DNA from: Candidatus Rokuibacteriota bacterium
GTDB taxonomy: Bacteria > Methylomirabilota > Methylomirabilia > Rokubacteriales > CSP1-6
Length of the DNA stretch: 31,849 nt
Assembly: GCA_003220195.1 (NCBI GenBank)
Contig: QHRT01000073.1
Location: forward strand, 1-31,849
Direction of reading: 5' to 3'
How positions within the stretch are numbered: position 1 is the first letter of the stretch; each line of letters opens with the position of its first letter. The position numbers and the translations under genes are program-made. Shown one piece after another: positions 31,070 to 31,849 of the stretch. The notes under the pieces were generated by a model. That model did not search any database, had not been told where the DNA came from, and saw only the letters and a list, made by a program, of their open reading frames with translations.

Positions 31070-31849
31070 GAGCGCCGCGCGAGCAGGCCTTCCGGCCGGA
31101 CGAACATCATCACGATGAAGAACGCGAACGCGAACACGTAGCCCCACTCGAGGTCCATGTAGAGGCCGGCCAGCGAGATGATCTCGGCGAAGACGAACGC
31201 GGCGACGAAGCCGCCGACGAAGTTGCCGAGGCCGCCCAGCACGCAGATCAAGAAGGTGATCGGCCCGAACGTGAGGCCGACGAAGGGATGCACGTCGTAC
31301 TGCAGCACCAGGAGGCAGGCGGCGAGTCCGGCCAGCACGCCGCCGAGCGCGGAGGTGATCACGTAGATCCGGCGGCTGTCGACGCCTATCAGCGTCATGA
31401 TCTGGCGGTCCTGCGCGATGGCCCGGATGGCGGCGCCGGTGTAGGTCTTCTTCAGAAAGAGATGGACGAGGACCATGCCGATCAGCGCCGCGGCGAAGGC
31501 GAGCAGCCGCGCGTAGCTGATGAACATCGCCGAGATTTTCAAGATCGGCAGCTTAAGGCCGAGATTCTTGAACTCGATGCCGAACAGGACGGTCGCCGCG
31601 CTCTGGAGAAAGAAGAGGACGCCGCCGGTCGCCAGCAACTGGTTGATCGGCGCTGCCCCGAGCAGCGGCGCGATGACCAGCACGTGCAGCAGCACACCGA
31701 GGATGCCGACGCCGAGCATGCAGATCACCGCGGCTGCGACGATCGGCAGGTGATAGCCGCTCACGAGGAAATACATCCCGTACATGCCGAGCATGATCAG
31801 CTCGGCGTAGCAGATCCACACGACGTCGATGACGCCGAAGATCAGGTTC
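31066..31849 (-). CDS. Branched-chain amino acid ABC transporter permease LivH-like, 5' end outside the window
   Basis: The frame stays open to the right edge (NLIFGVIDVVWICYAEL), so the start is not in the window; about 260 residues are visible. Family features are IRAIAQDRQIMTLIGVDSRR, the EAA-like cytoplasmic loop that contacts the ATPases, ITSALGGVLAGLAACLLV, and FLICVLGGLGNFVGGFVAAF. It should pair with LivM in the inner membrane to import branched-chain amino acids or other carboxylated substrates. The start of livM overlaps its stop (ATGA). The ATPases and the periplasmic binding protein of the system are not in this window. Confidence 0.93.
   Translation of the reverse strand, partial: NLIFGVIDVVWICYAELIMLGMYGMYFLVSGYHLPIVAAAVICMLGVGILGVLLHVLVIAPLLGAAPINQLLATGGVLFFLQSAATVLFGIEFKNLGLKLPILKISAMFISYARLLAFAAALIGMVLVHLFLKKTYTGAAIRAIAQDRQIMTLIGVDSRRIYVITSALGGVLAGLAACLLVLQYDVHPFVGLTFGPITFLICVLGGLGNFVGGFVAAFVFAEIISLAGLYMDLEWGYVFAFAFFIVMMFVRPEGLLARRS

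Noticed and set aside
1..31849. tRNA, rRNA and riboswitch genes
   Set aside because: I looked for tRNA-like CCA ends and T-loop motifs, conserved rRNA blocks and known riboswitch cores, and saw none I could support.

Overview
The window is a dense, GC-rich (roughly two-thirds G+C by eye) stretch of bacterial chromosome with about 33 protein genes, no rRNA or tRNA that I can see, no CRISPR array and no recognisable transposase. The gene content fits a free-living soil or sediment bacterium with a large catabolic repertoire: two luciferase-like flavin oxidoreductases, a deazaflavin (F420)-type nitroreductase, two enolase-superfamily enzymes, a MetE-like methyltransferase, a crotonase, RidA and a branched-chain amino acid ABC importer. 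This resembles uncultured lineages such as Rokubacteria, but no marker gene here proves a phylum.

Layout. 1-5.7 kb: two convergent enolase-superfamily genes, a YbjJ-like MFS carrier, a VOC gene and an amidohydrolase gene (both frame-broken and sharing an exact 26-bp segment), and a secreted TraB/GumN protein. 5.7-9.7 kb, minus strand: a zinc-independent MDR oxidoreductase and a crotonase in translational coupling, then argR-GNAT-argD, also coupled, with an AT-rich ARG-box-like operator at the argR start. 9.7-13.5 kb: a perfect 52-bp inverted repeat in a divergent intergenic region, a MetE-like methyltransferase, and an MFS-LLM oxidoreductase pair. 13.5-20 kb: a PAS-PAS hybrid histidine kinase with its own receiver, then a five-gene minus-strand MoxR/DUF58/DUF4129 operon with tandem palindromes between moxR and the DUF58 gene. 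20-23.4 kb: an XRE/MmyB-type regulator, a 2-hydroxyacid dehydrogenase and a broken MFS carrier on one strand. 23.4-26.5 kb: an unusual membrane protein joining an HtrA-like serine protease, a rhodanese and a cyclic-nucleotide-binding domain, followed by an LLM oxidoreductase. 26.5-29.3 kb, minus strand: alr, an F420-type nitroreductase, a CinA-C-like gene and a NadD-like nucleotidyltransferase in one tight operon. 29.4-31.8 kb: a 53-residue lipoprotein gene, then livH-livM-ridA entering from the right edge.

The most striking items are the protease/rhodanese/cNMP-binding fusion; a dispersed family of nested GC hairpins (about 3.3, 20.0 and 29.6 kb) resembling REP/BIME elements; the 52-bp perfect inverted repeat; and the tandem palindromes in the MoxR operon. 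Four genes (VOC, amidohydrolase, MFS, livM) have reading-frame breaks. At least three look like short deletions within conserved blocks, so assembly or gap-closing error is a serious alternative to true pseudogenes.
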